Assembly (NCBI GenBank): GCA_910586905.1
Contig: CAJUIV010000006.1
Location: 1-64,000, forward strand
Direction of reading: 5' to 3'
Origin: an uncultured Christensenellaceae bacterium
GTDB lineage: Bacteria > Bacillota > Clostridia > Christensenellales > CAG-314
Length of the DNA stretch: 64,000 nucleotides
The position numbers and the translations under genes were made by a program. The notes under the pieces are model-generated. The model was not told where the DNA came from and searched no databases. It was given only the letters and a program-made list of their open reading frames with translations. Shown one piece after another: positions 19,406-28,205 of this stretch; within the stretch, counting starts at the first letter, position 1; the number at the start of each line of letters is the position of its first letter.

Positions 19406-19552
19406 AACCGTATCCTCCTGCGAGCAAATAAAAAGTGTGGCACAAACAAAAATACCACACAAGAATACGCCGTAATACGGCTGAAATTTCTTATTAACTG
19501 ACCGACAAACGCAATTATTCGGCGGTGAGAAGCGGCACTTCTGCTTGATTAC
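19406..19552 (-). promoter_or_regulatory. infC leader with terminator hairpin (candidate L20 leader)
   Basis: The ~147-base leader contains, on the minus strand, a short stem GCCGTATTACGGC (19469-19481) and then GTGTGG...CCACAC (19435-19460) followed by TTTTTATTT, an intrinsic terminator placed just before the ribosome site. This is the layout of a transcription attenuator. In Firmicutes the infC-rpmI-rplT leader is controlled by L20, so that is the likely effector; the specific L20-binding fold was not traced. Confidence 0.65.
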
Positions 19553-19558
19553 GATGTA

Positions 19559-19587
19559 ATTATAGCAAAGCCGCGGATTTTTGTCAA
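19559..19587 (-). promoter_or_regulatory. infC promoter lying in the thrS terminator-like hairpin
   Basis: Minus strand TTGACA (19582-19587) and TATAAT (19559-19564), 17-base spacer, both perfect. The -35 box is part of the 3' arm of a 13-bp hairpin (19572-19609, CGCGGATTTTTGT and complement) downstream of thrS. Confidence 0.88.
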
Positions 19588-19609
19588 ACGTTTTCAACAA
19601 AAATCCGCG
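19572..19609 (-). terminator. Hairpin after thrS
   Basis: A perfect 13-bp stem with a 12-base loop starts 22 bases after the thrS stop. The following minus-strand bases GCTTTGC are not a clear U-tract, so termination may be partial. Confidence 0.6.
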
Positions 19610-19631
19610 ACGTTTTATTTTGCGTTACAGA

Positions 19632-21548
19632 CTACATATCCGATGATTTGTCGGAAATTTCTTTTGCAAGCTTGTCGGCAAAATCACCGTAACTCATTAC
19701 TCCCATATCGCCGTGTTTGCGGTTGCGAACGGCAACCGAATCCGATTCGCGCTCCTTTTCGCCAAGCACTAACATATAAGGAATTTTTTGCAGCTGCGCT
19801 TCTCTGATTCGATAACCCATTTTTTCGTTGCGGTCGTCTACGTCTGCGCGAATACCTGCCGATAAAAGTTTTTCGCATACTCTATGCGCGTATTCGATTT
19901 GATTTTCCGAAATAGGTATAATTTTTACCTGCTCGGGAGCAAGCCATAACGGAAACGCGCCAGCGTAATGTTCGGTCAAAATTGCGATAAAACGTTCGAT
20001 ACTGCCGAATACGACGCGATGTATCATAACGGGACGATGCTTTTCTCCGTCTTGCCCTACGTAAGTAAGGTCGAAACGCTCCGGCATTTGAAAATCGAGC
20101 TGAATAGTCCCGCATTGCCAAGTACGTCCGATACTGTCTTCCAAATGGAAATCGATTTTCGGTCCGTAAAACGCGCCGTCGCCTTCGTTAACTTCATAGT
20201 CTTTTCCAAGAGTTTCAAGCGCTTTCTTAAGCGCGTCTGTAGCTGTTTCCCATTGCTCGTCCGTTCCCATACTATTCTCCGGACGGGTTGACAATTCCAG
20301 CTTATACTTAAAACCGAAAACACTGTAAAAACTATCGATAAGGCGCACGACTCCTTCAATTTCGCTTTCAATCTGTTCCGGAGTCATAAATATGTGAGCG
20401 TCGTCCTGCGTAAAACACCTTACGCGCATAAGTCCGTGCAAAGCGCCGCTAAGTTCGTGGCGATGTACTAATCCAAGTTCTGCCATACGCTCGGGTAAAT
20501 CGCGGTAACTGTGAGGTTTGCGCTTATAAGCCAGCATTCCTCCTGGACAGTTCATAGGTTTGATGGCGTAATCGTCATCGTCTATTTTGACGACGTACAT
20601 ATTGTCTTTATAGTGGTCCCAGTGTCCGCTACGGTGCCATAAGTCCTGATTCAAAATCATCGGGGTTTTAACTTCTTCATAACCGGCTTTAGTATGTTCT
20701 TCTCTCCAAAAGTTTTCAAGCTGATTACGTAAAATCATACCTTTGGGGAAGAAAAACGGAAATCCCGGTCCTTCGTCGAAAATATCGAACAAATCAAGCT
20801 CCTTGCCGAGTTTCCGATGGTCGCGGCGTTTTGCTTCCTCCAAACGAGTGATATATTCGTCCAATTCGGATTTTTTCTCGAATGCGGTACCGTAAATACG
20901 GGTTAACATTTTATTTTTAGTGTCCCCGCGCCAATAAGCTCCGGCTATACTTGTCAATTTGAATACTTTTAACTTACCTGTTGAAGGCATATGAGGACCT
21001 CTGCATAAATCGACGTAGTCGCCCTGTCGGTAAAGCGAAACGATTTCAGCGTCTAGTTCCGACAATATTTCGACTTTATACATATCGCCGTGCTTTTTAA
21101 AAAACTCAATGGCTTCCTTTCTTGAAATTTCCTCACGAATTATAGGCAAATCCTCTTTGACTATTTTGTTCATTTCCGATTCTATTTTTTCCAAATCTTC
21201 CAAAGCTATTTGCGCGCCTTCAAAATCGATATCGTAATAAAAACCGTTTTTAATCGACGGACCGATAGCAAATTTTGCATTTTTCCAAATTCGCGATATG
21301 GCTTGCGCCATCAAATGAGCCGTAGAATGTCGTAAAACGGCAAGACCTTCTTCGTTTTTCAAAGTAAAAACTTTAAAATCTACGTCGCAGTCAATGACCG
21401 CGGATAAATCTTTTAAAACGCCGTTAACTTCGGCGCATACCGCGTTTTTGGCAAGTCCCGACGAAATGCTTTCAGCAACTTGCAAACAAGTAACTTGAGA
21501 TTCAAAACTTTTGACGCTGCCGTCCGGTAATTTTACGCTAATTGACAT
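19632..21548 (-). CDS. thrS: Threonyl-tRNA synthetase
   Basis: A 638-residue class II synthetase: N-terminal TGS domain (MSISVKLPDGSVKSF), the editing/second additional domain (HSTAHLMAQA; HxxxH), the catalytic core with MNCPGGMLAYK and the zinc ligands, and a C-terminal anticodon-binding domain (PEQVKIIPIS). The start is the ATG at 21548 with AAGGAG nine bases upstream. The frame extends further upstream to 21683, but that stretch is T-box leader RNA. Regulation by uncharged tRNA-Thr is indicated by the T-box. Confidence 0.96.
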   Translation of the reverse strand: MSISVKLPDGSVKSFESQVTCLQVAESISSGLAKNAVCAEVNGVLKDLSAVIDCDVDFKVFTLKNEEGLAVLRHSTAHLMAQAISRIWKNAKFAIGPSIKNGFYYDIDFEGAQIALEDLEKIESEMNKIVKEDLPIIREEISRKEAIEFFKKHGDMYKVEILSELDAEIVSLYRQGDYVDLCRGPHMPSTGKLKVFKLTSIAGAYWRGDTKNKMLTRIYGTAFEKKSELDEYITRLEEAKRRDHRKLGKELDLFDIFDEGPGFPFFFPKGMILRNQLENFWREEHTKAGYEEVKTPMILNQDLWHRSGHWDHYKDNMYVVKIDDDDYAIKPMNCPGGMLAYKRKPHSYRDLPERMAELGLVHRHELSGALHGLMRVRCFTQDDAHIFMTPEQIESEIEGVVRLIDSFYSVFGFKYKLELSTRPENSMGTDEQWETATDALKKALETLGKDYEVNEGDGAFYGPKIDFHLEDSIGRTWQCGTIQLDFQMPERFDLTYVGQDGEKHRPVMIHRVVFGSIERFIAILTEHYAGAFPLWLAPEQVKIIPISENQIEYAHRVCEKLLSAGIRADVDDRNEKMGYRIREAQLQKIPYMLVLGEKERESDSVAVRNRKHGDMGVMSYGDFADKLAKEISDKSSDM

Positions 21549-21559
21549 ATTTTTTCTCC

Positions 21560-21783
21560 TTAAAATAAAAATATCCTTATGAGACAATCTCATAAGGACG
21601 AAAAAAATTCCGTGGTTCCACCTTATTTGACGGCAAAGCCGCCCGCTTATTTTTTCTACTTTCGCAAGAAAAACGCGCACCACGCAAAGCGGTATTCGAT
21701 AGGTTCGTTTGCAACTCTCTCAGCAACGGTCGCTCTCTGTAAAACTACGTCTACCAAACGTGTCTTTACGTATAATGTATTTT
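21560..21783 (-). ncRNA. T-box riboswitch (threonine), thrS leader
   Basis: The minus-strand leader contains GCTGAGAGAG (stem I) and then GAATACC, where ACC (21691-21693) is the likely specifier codon for threonine. Further on is AAGGTGGAACCACGGAA, the T-box/antiterminator sequence. It ends in a terminator, TCCTTATGAGA-TTG-TCTCATAAGGA followed by TATTTTTATTTT (21571-21598). The specifier fits the downstream thrS. Confidence 0.93.
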
Positions 21784-21789
21784 TCTTAC

Positions 21790-21818
21790 ATTTTAGTACC
21801 GAAAAAAAATAATGTCAA
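21790..21818 (-). promoter_or_regulatory. Promoter of the T-box-thrS unit
   Basis: Minus strand TTGACA (21813-21818), 17 bases, TAAAAT (21790-21795), placing the transcript start near 21783 at the beginning of the T-box leader. Confidence 0.85.
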
Positions 21819-21824
21819 CTGATT

Positions 21825-22577
21825 TCAGTCTACTTTTATATACTCTGCAAAAAATAACCGGTCCAACATTTTACAAAATTCTTCACTAGGTTTCTTGGTG
21901 TAATACACTTTTACGTTGCGAGGCTTTAAACATATTATGTTAAGCATCGCCTCTTCTTCGATATCGGCTGATTTTGCAAGCGAATATATCTTTTCGATAA
22001 TCCTATCGTTTTGACCGTATATTATAAAGCCGTCGGGTTCAAAACTAACCGAAATCGTTTTTTCTTTTGTAGACATCGAATCCAGCAAATACTCGACAAA
22101 CTCGGCTATCAAATCGTTATCGGTCAAAATGAAGCCGTTATCGCCTACAAGTTTGGATATTTCCAACCATTTTTTCTTGATATGCGACAGCTTAAAGTTG
22201 AAATATCCGTCTAAACATACTGTTCTGTCGGTATCCACCACGCGCGATATCATCTGCTTGTCGTATTCGTTATCAAAAATACAAATTGTGTTAACCAGCA
22301 CGTTTTGATAAAAATTATCGCCGTCGATATTTAATAGCTCGCGCATATATACGTTTTTGTATCCTAACGATAACGCTTCGGTTACGGCGGCGTTTAAACA
22401 ACGCCCGATTTGAAATCTGTAGGTATCCGCGCACGCTACGGAATAATAATTTCTGAAATTATCGGCAACTTCCGTAGCAATACCGTCTATCTCGTGAATG
22501 CAAGGCGCGAGCTGCGTTTTGACATAAGATAACAAGTGTTCGTTTTGTTTTTCGATATTTACCGTTGATTCATACAT
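21825..22577 (-). CDS. ytxC: Putative sporulation protein YtxC
   Basis: A 250-residue soluble protein with no catalytic motif seen. Length, the C-terminal segment LNIICLKPRNVKVYYT followed by LDRLFFAEYIKVD, and the place directly upstream of thrS match the YtxC family of Firmicutes, named as a sporulation protein and of unknown biochemistry. It ends only seven bases before the -35 box of the T-box promoter. Confidence 0.78.
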   Translation of the reverse strand: MYESTVNIEKQNEHLLSYVKTQLAPCIHEIDGIATEVADNFRNYYSVACADTYRFQIGRCLNAAVTEALSLGYKNVYMRELLNIDGDNFYQNVLVNTICIFDNEYDKQMISRVVDTDRTVCLDGYFNFKLSHIKKKWLEISKLVGDNGFILTDNDLIAEFVEYLLDSMSTKEKTISVSFEPDGFIIYGQNDRIIEKIYSLAKSADIEEEAMLNIICLKPRNVKVYYTKKPSEEFCKMLDRLFFAEYIKVD

Positions 22578-22640
22578 AATTGTAGTTTATGCAATATTAC
22601 GATTTTTTATATTGTTGCGACAAATTAAGCCAATGTTTTT

Positions 22641-23333
22641 TTACTTCTGCTTAACGATTTTCATAGAATACGTCCACTGTTTATCAATCTCCGATACTCT
22701 AAAAGATTCTCTCATCTTTTGCAATGCTTTATTATAAGAAAAAACATTAAATATTTGTCTTGCGTCGTTTTGCATAAATTCTACAGTTTGGTTTCTGCAG
22801 AACGCCATAGCCGTAGCCGTAAGCCAAGCAACCGCAACGTCTACGTAGTACTCGCCCCATATTTTTATTTGTTTTAAAGATTCAAATACTCTATATATGT
22901 ATACATCGTCAAGATAATTAGACAGCAAATTAACAATACCGTATCTGCACACAAACTGTTTGTCGCTGCTTAAAAGGCTGCTAAAAAATTCGAAATAGTT
23001 ATCTTTTTCGTCGTTCGGTACTTTCACAACGCTACAATCACATACAGCCCAATTCTCTATCGATAATATAAATTCGGATAAAATCCGAGTTTTTTTATCG
23101 AAGGGCAAGCTTGCTCCGGACAATACGATGCCTTTCAATAAATCGGTTTCGTAGTATTCGTTTTCAGGTAAATCGATAACCTCCTCCCATGTAAATAACT
23201 TGGCAAGTTTACGTAAAACAGGCACTCTGCATCCGATAGTTTTAACTCCGGTATTAAGTAGTTTACTATTAAAAGAATTGTACTTTTCATCAGAATTTTT
23301 AAATAAAACAGTCAATAAATCTTGATAATTCAA
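22641..23333 (-). CDS. AlkD-like DNA alkylation repair protein
   Basis: About 230 residues of HEAT-like helical repeats as in the AlkC/AlkD DNA glycosylase family, which removes alkylated bases. The N-terminal motif GVKTIGCRVPVLRKLAKLF is characteristic, and the conserved region WAVCDCSVV corresponds to the catalytic WDLVD-like stretch, here with Cys-Asp. The start is set at TTG 23333, which follows GGAG by eight bases and gives the normal N-terminus (NYQDLLTVLF); another TTG at 23354 would contain the ribosome site. Catalysis is inferred. Confidence 0.8.
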   Translation of the reverse strand: MNYQDLLTVLFKNSDEKYNSFNSKLLNTGVKTIGCRVPVLRKLAKLFTWEEVIDLPENEYYETDLLKGIVLSGASLPFDKKTRILSEFILSIENWAVCDCSVVKVPNDEKDNYFEFFSSLLSSDKQFVCRYGIVNLLSNYLDDVYIYRVFESLKQIKIWGEYYVDVAVAWLTATAMAFCRNQTVEFMQNDARQIFNVFSYNKALQKMRESFRVSEIDKQWTYSMKIVKQK

Positions 23334-23386
23334 CTTTAAATCTCCAAATAGCAAAAGTTTTTCATAATTGATAAAAACAAAAAAAC

Positions 23387-23411
23387 TGCCGCCAACTAAA
23401 CGTCAGCGACA
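23387..23411 (-). terminator. Terminator of acpP
   Basis: The minus strand forms TGTCGC...GCGGCA, with a G-T pair, followed by GTTTTTTTG, 19 bases after the acpP stop. Confidence 0.65.
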
Positions 23412-23429
23412 ATTTTAACGTTGCGAATA

Positions 23430-23663
23430 TTATTTCTGCTGAGCTTCGATATACTTTACGATTGCATCTACCGTAACCAAATCGTTAGCTACTTCGTCTG
23501 GCACGGTTATTCCGAAATTATCTTCCAAAGACATAAGAAGTTCTACCATATCCAAACTGTCGGCACCCAAATCTTGTACGATATTTGATTCGAGAGTAAT
23601 TGTATTCGGGTCTTCGATATTTAACGCTTCGGCAAGTAATTTTTGAACTTTTTCGAAAATCAT
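23430..23663 (-). CDS. acpP: Acyl carrier protein
   Basis: A 77-residue acidic four-helix carrier of fatty-acid synthesis. Ser36 in GADSLDM is the phosphopantetheine attachment site. It is unusual in standing alone: no fab or plsX gene is near. It has its own promoter and terminator, and an AGGAGG ribosome site. Confidence 0.95.
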   Translation of the reverse strand: MIFEKVQKLLAEALNIEDPNTITLESNIVQDLGADSLDMVELLMSLEDNFGITVPDEVANDLVTVDAIVKYIEAQQK

Positions 23664-23693
23664 AAGATAAATTCCTCCTATTCAATTAGATTT

Positions 23694-23722
23694 ATTATAT
23701 TACACCTCTAAAAATTTTACAA
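23694..23722 (-). promoter_or_regulatory. acpP promoter
   Basis: Minus strand TTGTAA (23717-23722), 17 bases, TATAAT (23694-23699). It stands back to back with the divergent promoter of the gene at 23763. Confidence 0.75.
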
Positions 23723-23727
23723 GTAAT

Positions 23728-23757
23728 TTGACAAATTTTATATCTGTTTCATACTAT
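23728..23757 (+). promoter_or_regulatory. Promoter abutting the start codon at 23763
   Basis: TTGACA (23728-23733), 18 bases, TACTAT (23752-23757). Only five bases separate the -10 box from ATG, so the expected transcript start coincides with the start codon. Confidence 0.7.
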
Positions 23758-23762
23758 TTATT

Positions 23763-23978
23763 ATGAACTGTAGAAATAGCGGACGTTTTTTAAACGAAGA
23801 AACATATTTAAATACCGTTTGCAAAACAAGACGACGTCCTCCTTGCAAACCAAAAAAAAGACCGGAAGGAAATTGTTTGGAATGTTCTTACAGAACGCCT
23901 TGCGGAAGACTTACTTTGCGGTGCGATAATCACTCGACGGGAATATGCATAGATATAGATAATTGTAAAAAATTCTAA
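23763..23978 (+). CDS. Small cysteine-rich basic protein, probably leaderless
   Basis: A 71-residue protein with eight Cys (two in C-x2-C form) and many Arg and Lys in residues 20-34, and no signal peptide. No family is recognised. Support for a real gene is a promoter that fits exactly, a codon pattern free of stops and a bidirectional terminator starting three bases after the stop. There is no Shine-Dalgarno. The Cys spacing suggests metal binding or disulfides, which is inference. Confidence 0.6.
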   Translation: MNCRNSGRFLNEETYLNTVCKTRRRPPCKPKKRPEGNCLECSYRTPCGRLTLRCDNHSTGICIDIDNCKKF

Positions 23979-23980
23979 TA

Positions 23981-24020
23981 AAAGCAAAAAAACAAGGCGT
24001 AAACCTTGTTTTTTTGCTTT
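23981..24020. terminator. Bidirectional terminator between convergent small genes
   Basis: A 17-bp perfect stem (AAAGC, A7, CAAGG and complement) with loop CGTAAA. Each strand ends in a T-rich arm, and each of the two convergent genes stops at its edge. Confidence 0.88.
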
Positions 24021-24289
24021 TACAAATCGTCCGCGTCTTGTACGGGATTTGCATATTTTCCCCAACCTACCGGGTTGCCGGTGTAGCTACCAGACGGGTC
24101 CGAGTCGCTTTCTTGCGAAGAGGATTTAGCGGAACTTTTTTTAGCGCTTTTTTTCGAAGTCGAATTGCTGCTGTTAATACTTCTTCCGCCGCAATTCTTA
24201 GTACCGCAAGATTTGCTATTCGTCGATTTTGTATTCGACGTCTTTGTGTTGGTTGATTTTGTGTTAGAACTGTTTTTTGTAGAATTCAT
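24020..24289 (-). CDS. Low-complexity Ser/Thr/Asn/Lys protein with conserved-looking C-terminal tail
   Basis: An 89-residue protein. Residues 1-60 are almost only Ser, Thr, Asn and Lys with a few Cys, and contain short TNTKS/SNTKS repeats. The C-terminus is different: GSYTGNPVGW, then PVQDADDL. From memory a tail of the form G-S-[YW]-T-G...P-V-Q-D-x-D-D-L recurs in small clostridial proteins of unknown role. The ATG at 24289 is preferred; a GTG three codons upstream sits too close to GGAGG. There are no membrane segments. Function unknown. Confidence 0.65.
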   Translation of the reverse strand: MNSTKNSSNTKSTNTKTSNTKSTNSKSCGTKNCGGRSINSSNSTSKKSAKKSSAKSSSQESDSDPSGSYTGNPVGWGKYANPVQDADDL

Positions 24290-24397
24290 TTTTATCACTA
24301 CCTCCTACAATTATTGTTAGCAAATTTATATAAAATAAACGGTAAAACTGAATAAATTTAAATATTAAAAAATAATTAAATAAAGTACAAACAAAAA

Positions 24398-24424
24398 CGC
24401 TCCGTTACAATCCGTAACGAAACG
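24398..24424 (-). terminator. Terminator of ftsQAZ-asnS
   Basis: An 11-bp stem with G-T pairs (CGTTTCGTTAC with GTAACGGAGCG) and a five-base loop, then TTTTTGT, 18 bases after the asnS stop. Confidence 0.8.
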
Positions 24425-24441
24425 TTGTAAAATCAAAAAAA

Positions 24442-25836
24442 CTAAAATTGAGCGCTGCCTACAGTTCGGGGAAACGGAATAACGTCGCGAATATTGGAAA
24501 CGCCCGTCAAATACATAACCAACCGTTCGAAACCCAATCCGAAGCCGGCGTGTTTCGTACCTCCGTATTTGCGTAATTCCAAATACCACCGATAATCTTC
24601 GGCGTTTAATTGCAATTCTTCCATACGTTTCATCAAAACGTCTAAACGTTCCTCTCTCTGACTGCCGCCTATAAGTTCGCCGACGCCGGGTACTAACATA
24701 TCCGTAGCGGCTACGGTCTTACCGTCGTCGTTTAAACGCATATAAAAAGATTTTATCTCCTTGGGATAATCGGTAACGAACACAGGACCTCCCACGATTT
24801 TTTCCGTCAAATACTTTTCGTGTTCCGTCGCAATATCGCATCCCCAAGATACTGGAAATTCGAATTTATCATTGTGCGGAGTCAGCAATTCGATAGCTTT
24901 AGTATACGTCATACGCACGAAATTTGAATTAACTAAGTTTGTTAAACGTTCTTTTAGTCCGTTGTCTACAAAACTGTTAAAAAATTCGATTTCATCGGGA
25001 CAAACCGTAAGTATATGGTTTATAACGTATTTTATCATATCTTCGGCAAGCTGCATATCGTCTGTCAAATCGGCAAAAGCGATTTCCGGTTCAATCATCC
25101 AAAACTCCGCCGCATGTCGTAAAGTGTTGGATTTTTCGGCGCGGAAAGTCGGTCCGAAAGTATAAACTTTACCAAAAGCCATAGCGTACGCTTCGGCGTT
25201 CAACTGACCCGATACAGTAAGATTTGCAGATTTACCGAAAAAGTCCTTACCGTAATCAACTCTTCCGTCTTCTGTTTTGGGAACGTTGACCATATCGAGA
25301 GTAGTAACTCTGAACATTTCTCCCGCGCCCTCGCAATCGCTGGCTGTAATTAGCGGCGTATGAACGTAGACAAAGCCGTTAGAGTTGAAAAAGCTATGCA
25401 AGGCAAAAGCCGCTTCGGAACGAACGCGCATTGTAGCCGATATCAAATTCGTACGCGGACGCAAATGAGCTATTTCACGCAAGAATTCCACGGAATGACG
25501 TTTTTTCTGTAATGGATAATCCGAAGTAGACTTACCCTCGACAGCTATACTTTCCGCTTTTATTTCCAAAGGCTGTTTATTTTGAGGAGTCAGCGCCACG
25601 CGTCCGGTAACAGTCAAAGCGCTGCCTACGTTTAACTTTGCTATTTCTTCGAAATTAGATATTTGACTTTGCTCGAATACGACTTGCAGACTTTTAAAAC
25701 AACTTCCGTCGTTTAACTCAATAAAACCGAAAACTTTTGAATCTCGTATGGTTTTTACCCATCCGCAAACCGTTATTATTTTGTCCGCGTATACGTCGGA
25801 TTGAGCGAAAAGCTGTTTTATCTGAACTCTGTCCAT
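24442..25836 (-). CDS. asnS: Asparaginyl-tRNA synthetase
   Basis: A 464-residue class IIb synthetase: N-terminal OB anticodon domain ([22 protein letters not shown]), motif 2 around [21 protein letters not shown], and motif 3 [15 protein letters not shown]. Start ATG follows AGAGG. It stands three bases after ftsZ and is the last gene of the ftsQ-ftsA-ftsZ unit, an uncommon partner for division genes. Confidence 0.95.
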   Translation of the reverse strand: MDRVQIKQLFAQSDVYADKIITVCGWVKTIRDSKVFGFIELNDGSCFKSLQVVFEQSQISNFEEIAKLNVGSALTVTGRVALTPQNKQPLEIKAESIAVEGKSTSDYPLQKKRHSVEFLREIAHLRPRTNLISATMRVRSEAAFALHSFFNSNGFVYVHTPLITASDCEGAGEMFRVTTLDMVNVPKTEDGRVDYGKDFFGKSANLTVSGQLNAEAYAMAFGKVYTFGPTFRAEKSNTLRHAAEFWMIEPEIAFADLTDDMQLAEDMIKYVINHILTVCPDEIEFFNSFVDNGLKERLTNLVNSNFVRMTYTKAIELLTPHNDKFEFPVSWGCDIATEHEKYLTEKIVGGPVFVTDYPKEIKSFYMRLNDDGKTVAATDMLVPGVGELIGGSQREERLDVLMKRMEELQLNAEDYRWYLELRKYGGTKHAGFGLGFERLVMYLTGVSNIRDVIPFPRTVGSAQF

Positions 25837-25839
25837 ATA

Positions 25840-27024
25840 TTAACCTCTCATTTTTCTCAAAAACGGCGGTATGCTGGGGTCCTCGTCTACAGAAACCGTT
25901 CCGCTGATAGGACGCTGTTCTCCGCCTGCGGGAAAATACGAAGAAGAATTGCCGACAGTACTTTGAGTCTGCAACGTTGCTGCTCCTTGCGGTTTTCCGT
26001 TCGCACCGGTAACGTTGTTTCTTTGAATATTGGTAGCCGCAACGTGGGTGGCCGCTTCACTGCTGAAAAACGACGCTTTATCATCGTTCTTACCCGAAAA
26101 TCCAGTGGCAATCAAAGTAACCTGAACTTCGTCTTTCATATTTTCGTCAAACCCCACGCCGAACAAAACGTTCGCATCGGGAGAAATAACTTGTCTAACC
26201 AAATCCACGCCTACGATAACTTCGTCTAACGATAAATCCTCTCCTCCGCGGAAATTAACTATCAAAGACGAAGCGCCCTGAATTGTAGTTTCAAGCAACG
26301 GAGAGTACACTGCTTTTCGTATAGCGTCGATTGTTTTGTTTTTTCCTTTGCCGTCTCCTACGCCCATATGAGCCATACCGCTGTTGCGCATTACGCATTT
26401 TACGTCGGCAAGGTCAAGATTGATTCGTCCGTCCTGTACTACTATATCCGTTATACCGCGAATACCTTGCAACAAAATTTCGTCGGCTTTTGTAAAAGCG
26501 TCCATAATAGAAAAGTTTTTATCGCGGTTGAGTTTTTCGTTTTGAACTATAACAAGAGCGTCGACGTTACCTTTTAAATTTTCTATACCCAGCTCGGCGT
26601 TTTTCATCCGACGGGTACCCTCGAAATTGAAAGGCTTCGTAACGACCGCAATCGTCAAAATTTCCAATTCCTTGGCTATTTGAGCCACAACGGGCGCCGC
26701 TCCCGTTCCTGTTCCGCCGCCCATACCGGCAGCGATAAACAGCAAATCAACACCCTGCAAAGCGGATTGGATTTTTTCTTTGCTTTCTAAAGCCGCGGCT
26801 TTACCTACTTCCGGGTTCGCGCCTGCGCCGAGTCCTTTCGTCAATTTTTCCCCGATAGGCATCTTTTTAGCCGCCAATTTGGAAAGCGCTTGCTGGTCTG
26901 TATTCAAAGCTAAAAATTCGACGTTTCGTATACCCGATTTCATCATTGCGTTTACTGCGTTTCCTCCGCCGCCGCCAACTCCGACAATCATTATTTTTGC
27001 TATACTTCCGTTCATGTTATCCAT
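25840..27024 (-). CDS. ftsZ: Cell division GTPase FtsZ
   Basis: A 394-residue tubulin homologue that forms the division ring. GGGGGNAVN near residue 18 and the tubulin signature GGGTGTGAAP near 107 bind GTP, and the T7-loop region is NLDLADVK. A variable Gln/Thr/Asn-rich linker from about 320 leads to the C-terminal peptide DPSIPPFLRKMRG that binds FtsA. Start ATG has an AGGAG site; its first base overlaps the last base of ftsA. Confidence 0.97.
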   Translation of the reverse strand: MDNMNGSIAKIMIVGVGGGGGNAVNAMMKSGIRNVEFLALNTDQQALSKLAAKKMPIGEKLTKGLGAGANPEVGKAAALESKEKIQSALQGVDLLFIAAGMGGGTGTGAAPVVAQIAKELEILTIAVVTKPFNFEGTRRMKNAELGIENLKGNVDALVIVQNEKLNRDKNFSIMDAFTKADEILLQGIRGITDIVVQDGRINLDLADVKCVMRNSGMAHMGVGDGKGKNKTIDAIRKAVYSPLLETTIQGASSLIVNFRGGEDLSLDEVIVGVDLVRQVISPDANVLFGVGFDENMKDEVQVTLIATGFSGKNDDKASFFSSEAATHVAATNIQRNNVTGANGKPQGAATLQTQSTVGNSSSYFPAGGEQRPISGTVSVDEDPSIPPFLRKMRG

Positions 27025-28187
27025 TATTTATCTCCTTTGCCGAATTTACTGAAAAACGAAAACAAACCGCCCGCGTTTTTTTCTACGCGTATCGACTCGT
27101 ATATTAAACCGTAACACGAAGTATATTCGTTTCGTTTGGTTTGCGCGTTTACGCTATCGTACAATCTGACTTGTTTTCCCAAACTTGCCGACAAGCAATC
27201 GACTCCGCCGCGTATATACGCCAAACCGCCTCCGGTTAAAATTATCGGCGTATTTACCGGTATTTCTTTATCGCAAAACCTAAAACTTTTTATTACGTAT
27301 TCGCCTATTTGATTTATACGCGCCTTGACGACTTCGTTCGTTTGATACGCGTCAATCATACGGCCGTTTAAAGAGTATGCGTCGCCGGATTGAATTTCCA
27401 AATTCAAATTGACTTTTTCCAAAATACTCATAGCGAAATTATAATCGCAACCTAAAACCTGACATAAATCGCTGGCCAAATAACCGCTGCCCAATGCAAA
27501 GGTACGTTCAAACAGCAATCCTTTGCCTCCGCAAAGCATAACGTTTGTAGTTATATGTCCTATATCGATTACTATAGAATAATTATCGTTATACATCGAA
27601 TGTGAGATATAACTCGACTGCGCTTCGCACGCGTTTATATACGTAACTTTACTTATGCCTTTTTCCAATAAAACGGGCGCTACGGTATTGCGAAAATAAT
27701 TTTTCATATAAGAAAACGATATAAGTCCCGTTAATTTACTCGCAATAAATCCAACCGGTTCAACCATTTTCAAAGCGCCGTCTAAAATAAAATACACGGG
27801 TTTTCCCCCTAAAGGGCTATAGTCTGACTCGCACTTAAAAATATCCGCTTTTTTGATTATTTCTTCTATGTCGTCAACGTCTATTTTCTTCTTCGAATGA
27901 AAAGTAGTAGAAGCTTCGCTGGTGGTTTGCGCGCAAAACACGCCAGGCACACCGACAAAAATTTCTTTAATTCTACTCTTCATTTTGTTTTCCACTTGTG
28001 AAATCGCCTGCGAAACCGCCTCGCTAATAGTATCGGGCTCGTACCAGCCGTTATCCCCAAAGCCGTTATAAATGCTCTGCCCTACGGCTTTGATGATAAA
28101 CTCGCCTTTGTCCGACACTTTAGAAGCAGCCATGCAAGTAATCTTGCTGGAACCGAAATCCAAAATTGCCACAAAATTGTTTTTCAT
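27024..28187 (-). CDS. ftsA: Cell division protein FtsA
   Basis: A 387-residue actin-like protein that tethers FtsZ to the membrane. The phosphate-1 motif is LDFGSSKITCM, the SHS2 insert covers about 85-165, and the second phosphate/adenosine motifs are VIDIGHITTNV and ILTGGGLAYI. The C-terminus GGLFSFFSKFGKGDK is an amphipathic basic helix, the usual membrane anchor. It lies between ftsQ and ftsZ. Confidence 0.93.
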   Translation of the reverse strand: MKNNFVAILDFGSSKITCMAASKVSDKGEFIIKAVGQSIYNGFGDNGWYEPDTISEAVSQAISQVENKMKSRIKEIFVGVPGVFCAQTTSEASTTFHSKKKIDVDDIEEIIKKADIFKCESDYSPLGGKPVYFILDGALKMVEPVGFIASKLTGLISFSYMKNYFRNTVAPVLLEKGISKVTYINACEAQSSYISHSMYNDNYSIVIDIGHITTNVMLCGGKGLLFERTFALGSGYLASDLCQVLGCDYNFAMSILEKVNLNLEIQSGDAYSLNGRMIDAYQTNEVVKARINQIGEYVIKSFRFCDKEIPVNTPIILTGGGLAYIRGGVDCLSASLGKQVRLYDSVNAQTKRNEYTSCYGLIYESIRVEKNAGGLFSFFSKFGKGDK

Positions 28188-28205
28188 ATATTCCTCTTTT
28201 GAAGA

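Noticed and set aside
19406..19600. N-terminal extension of infC to a 233-residue protein
   Set aside because: The extension covers the promoter start, the attenuator hairpins and the ribosome site; IF-3 homologues begin at the AUA codon position.
21549..21683. 45-residue N-terminal extension of thrS
   Set aside because: It is the T-box terminator and antiterminator read as protein; the ATG at 21548 has an ideal ribosome site.
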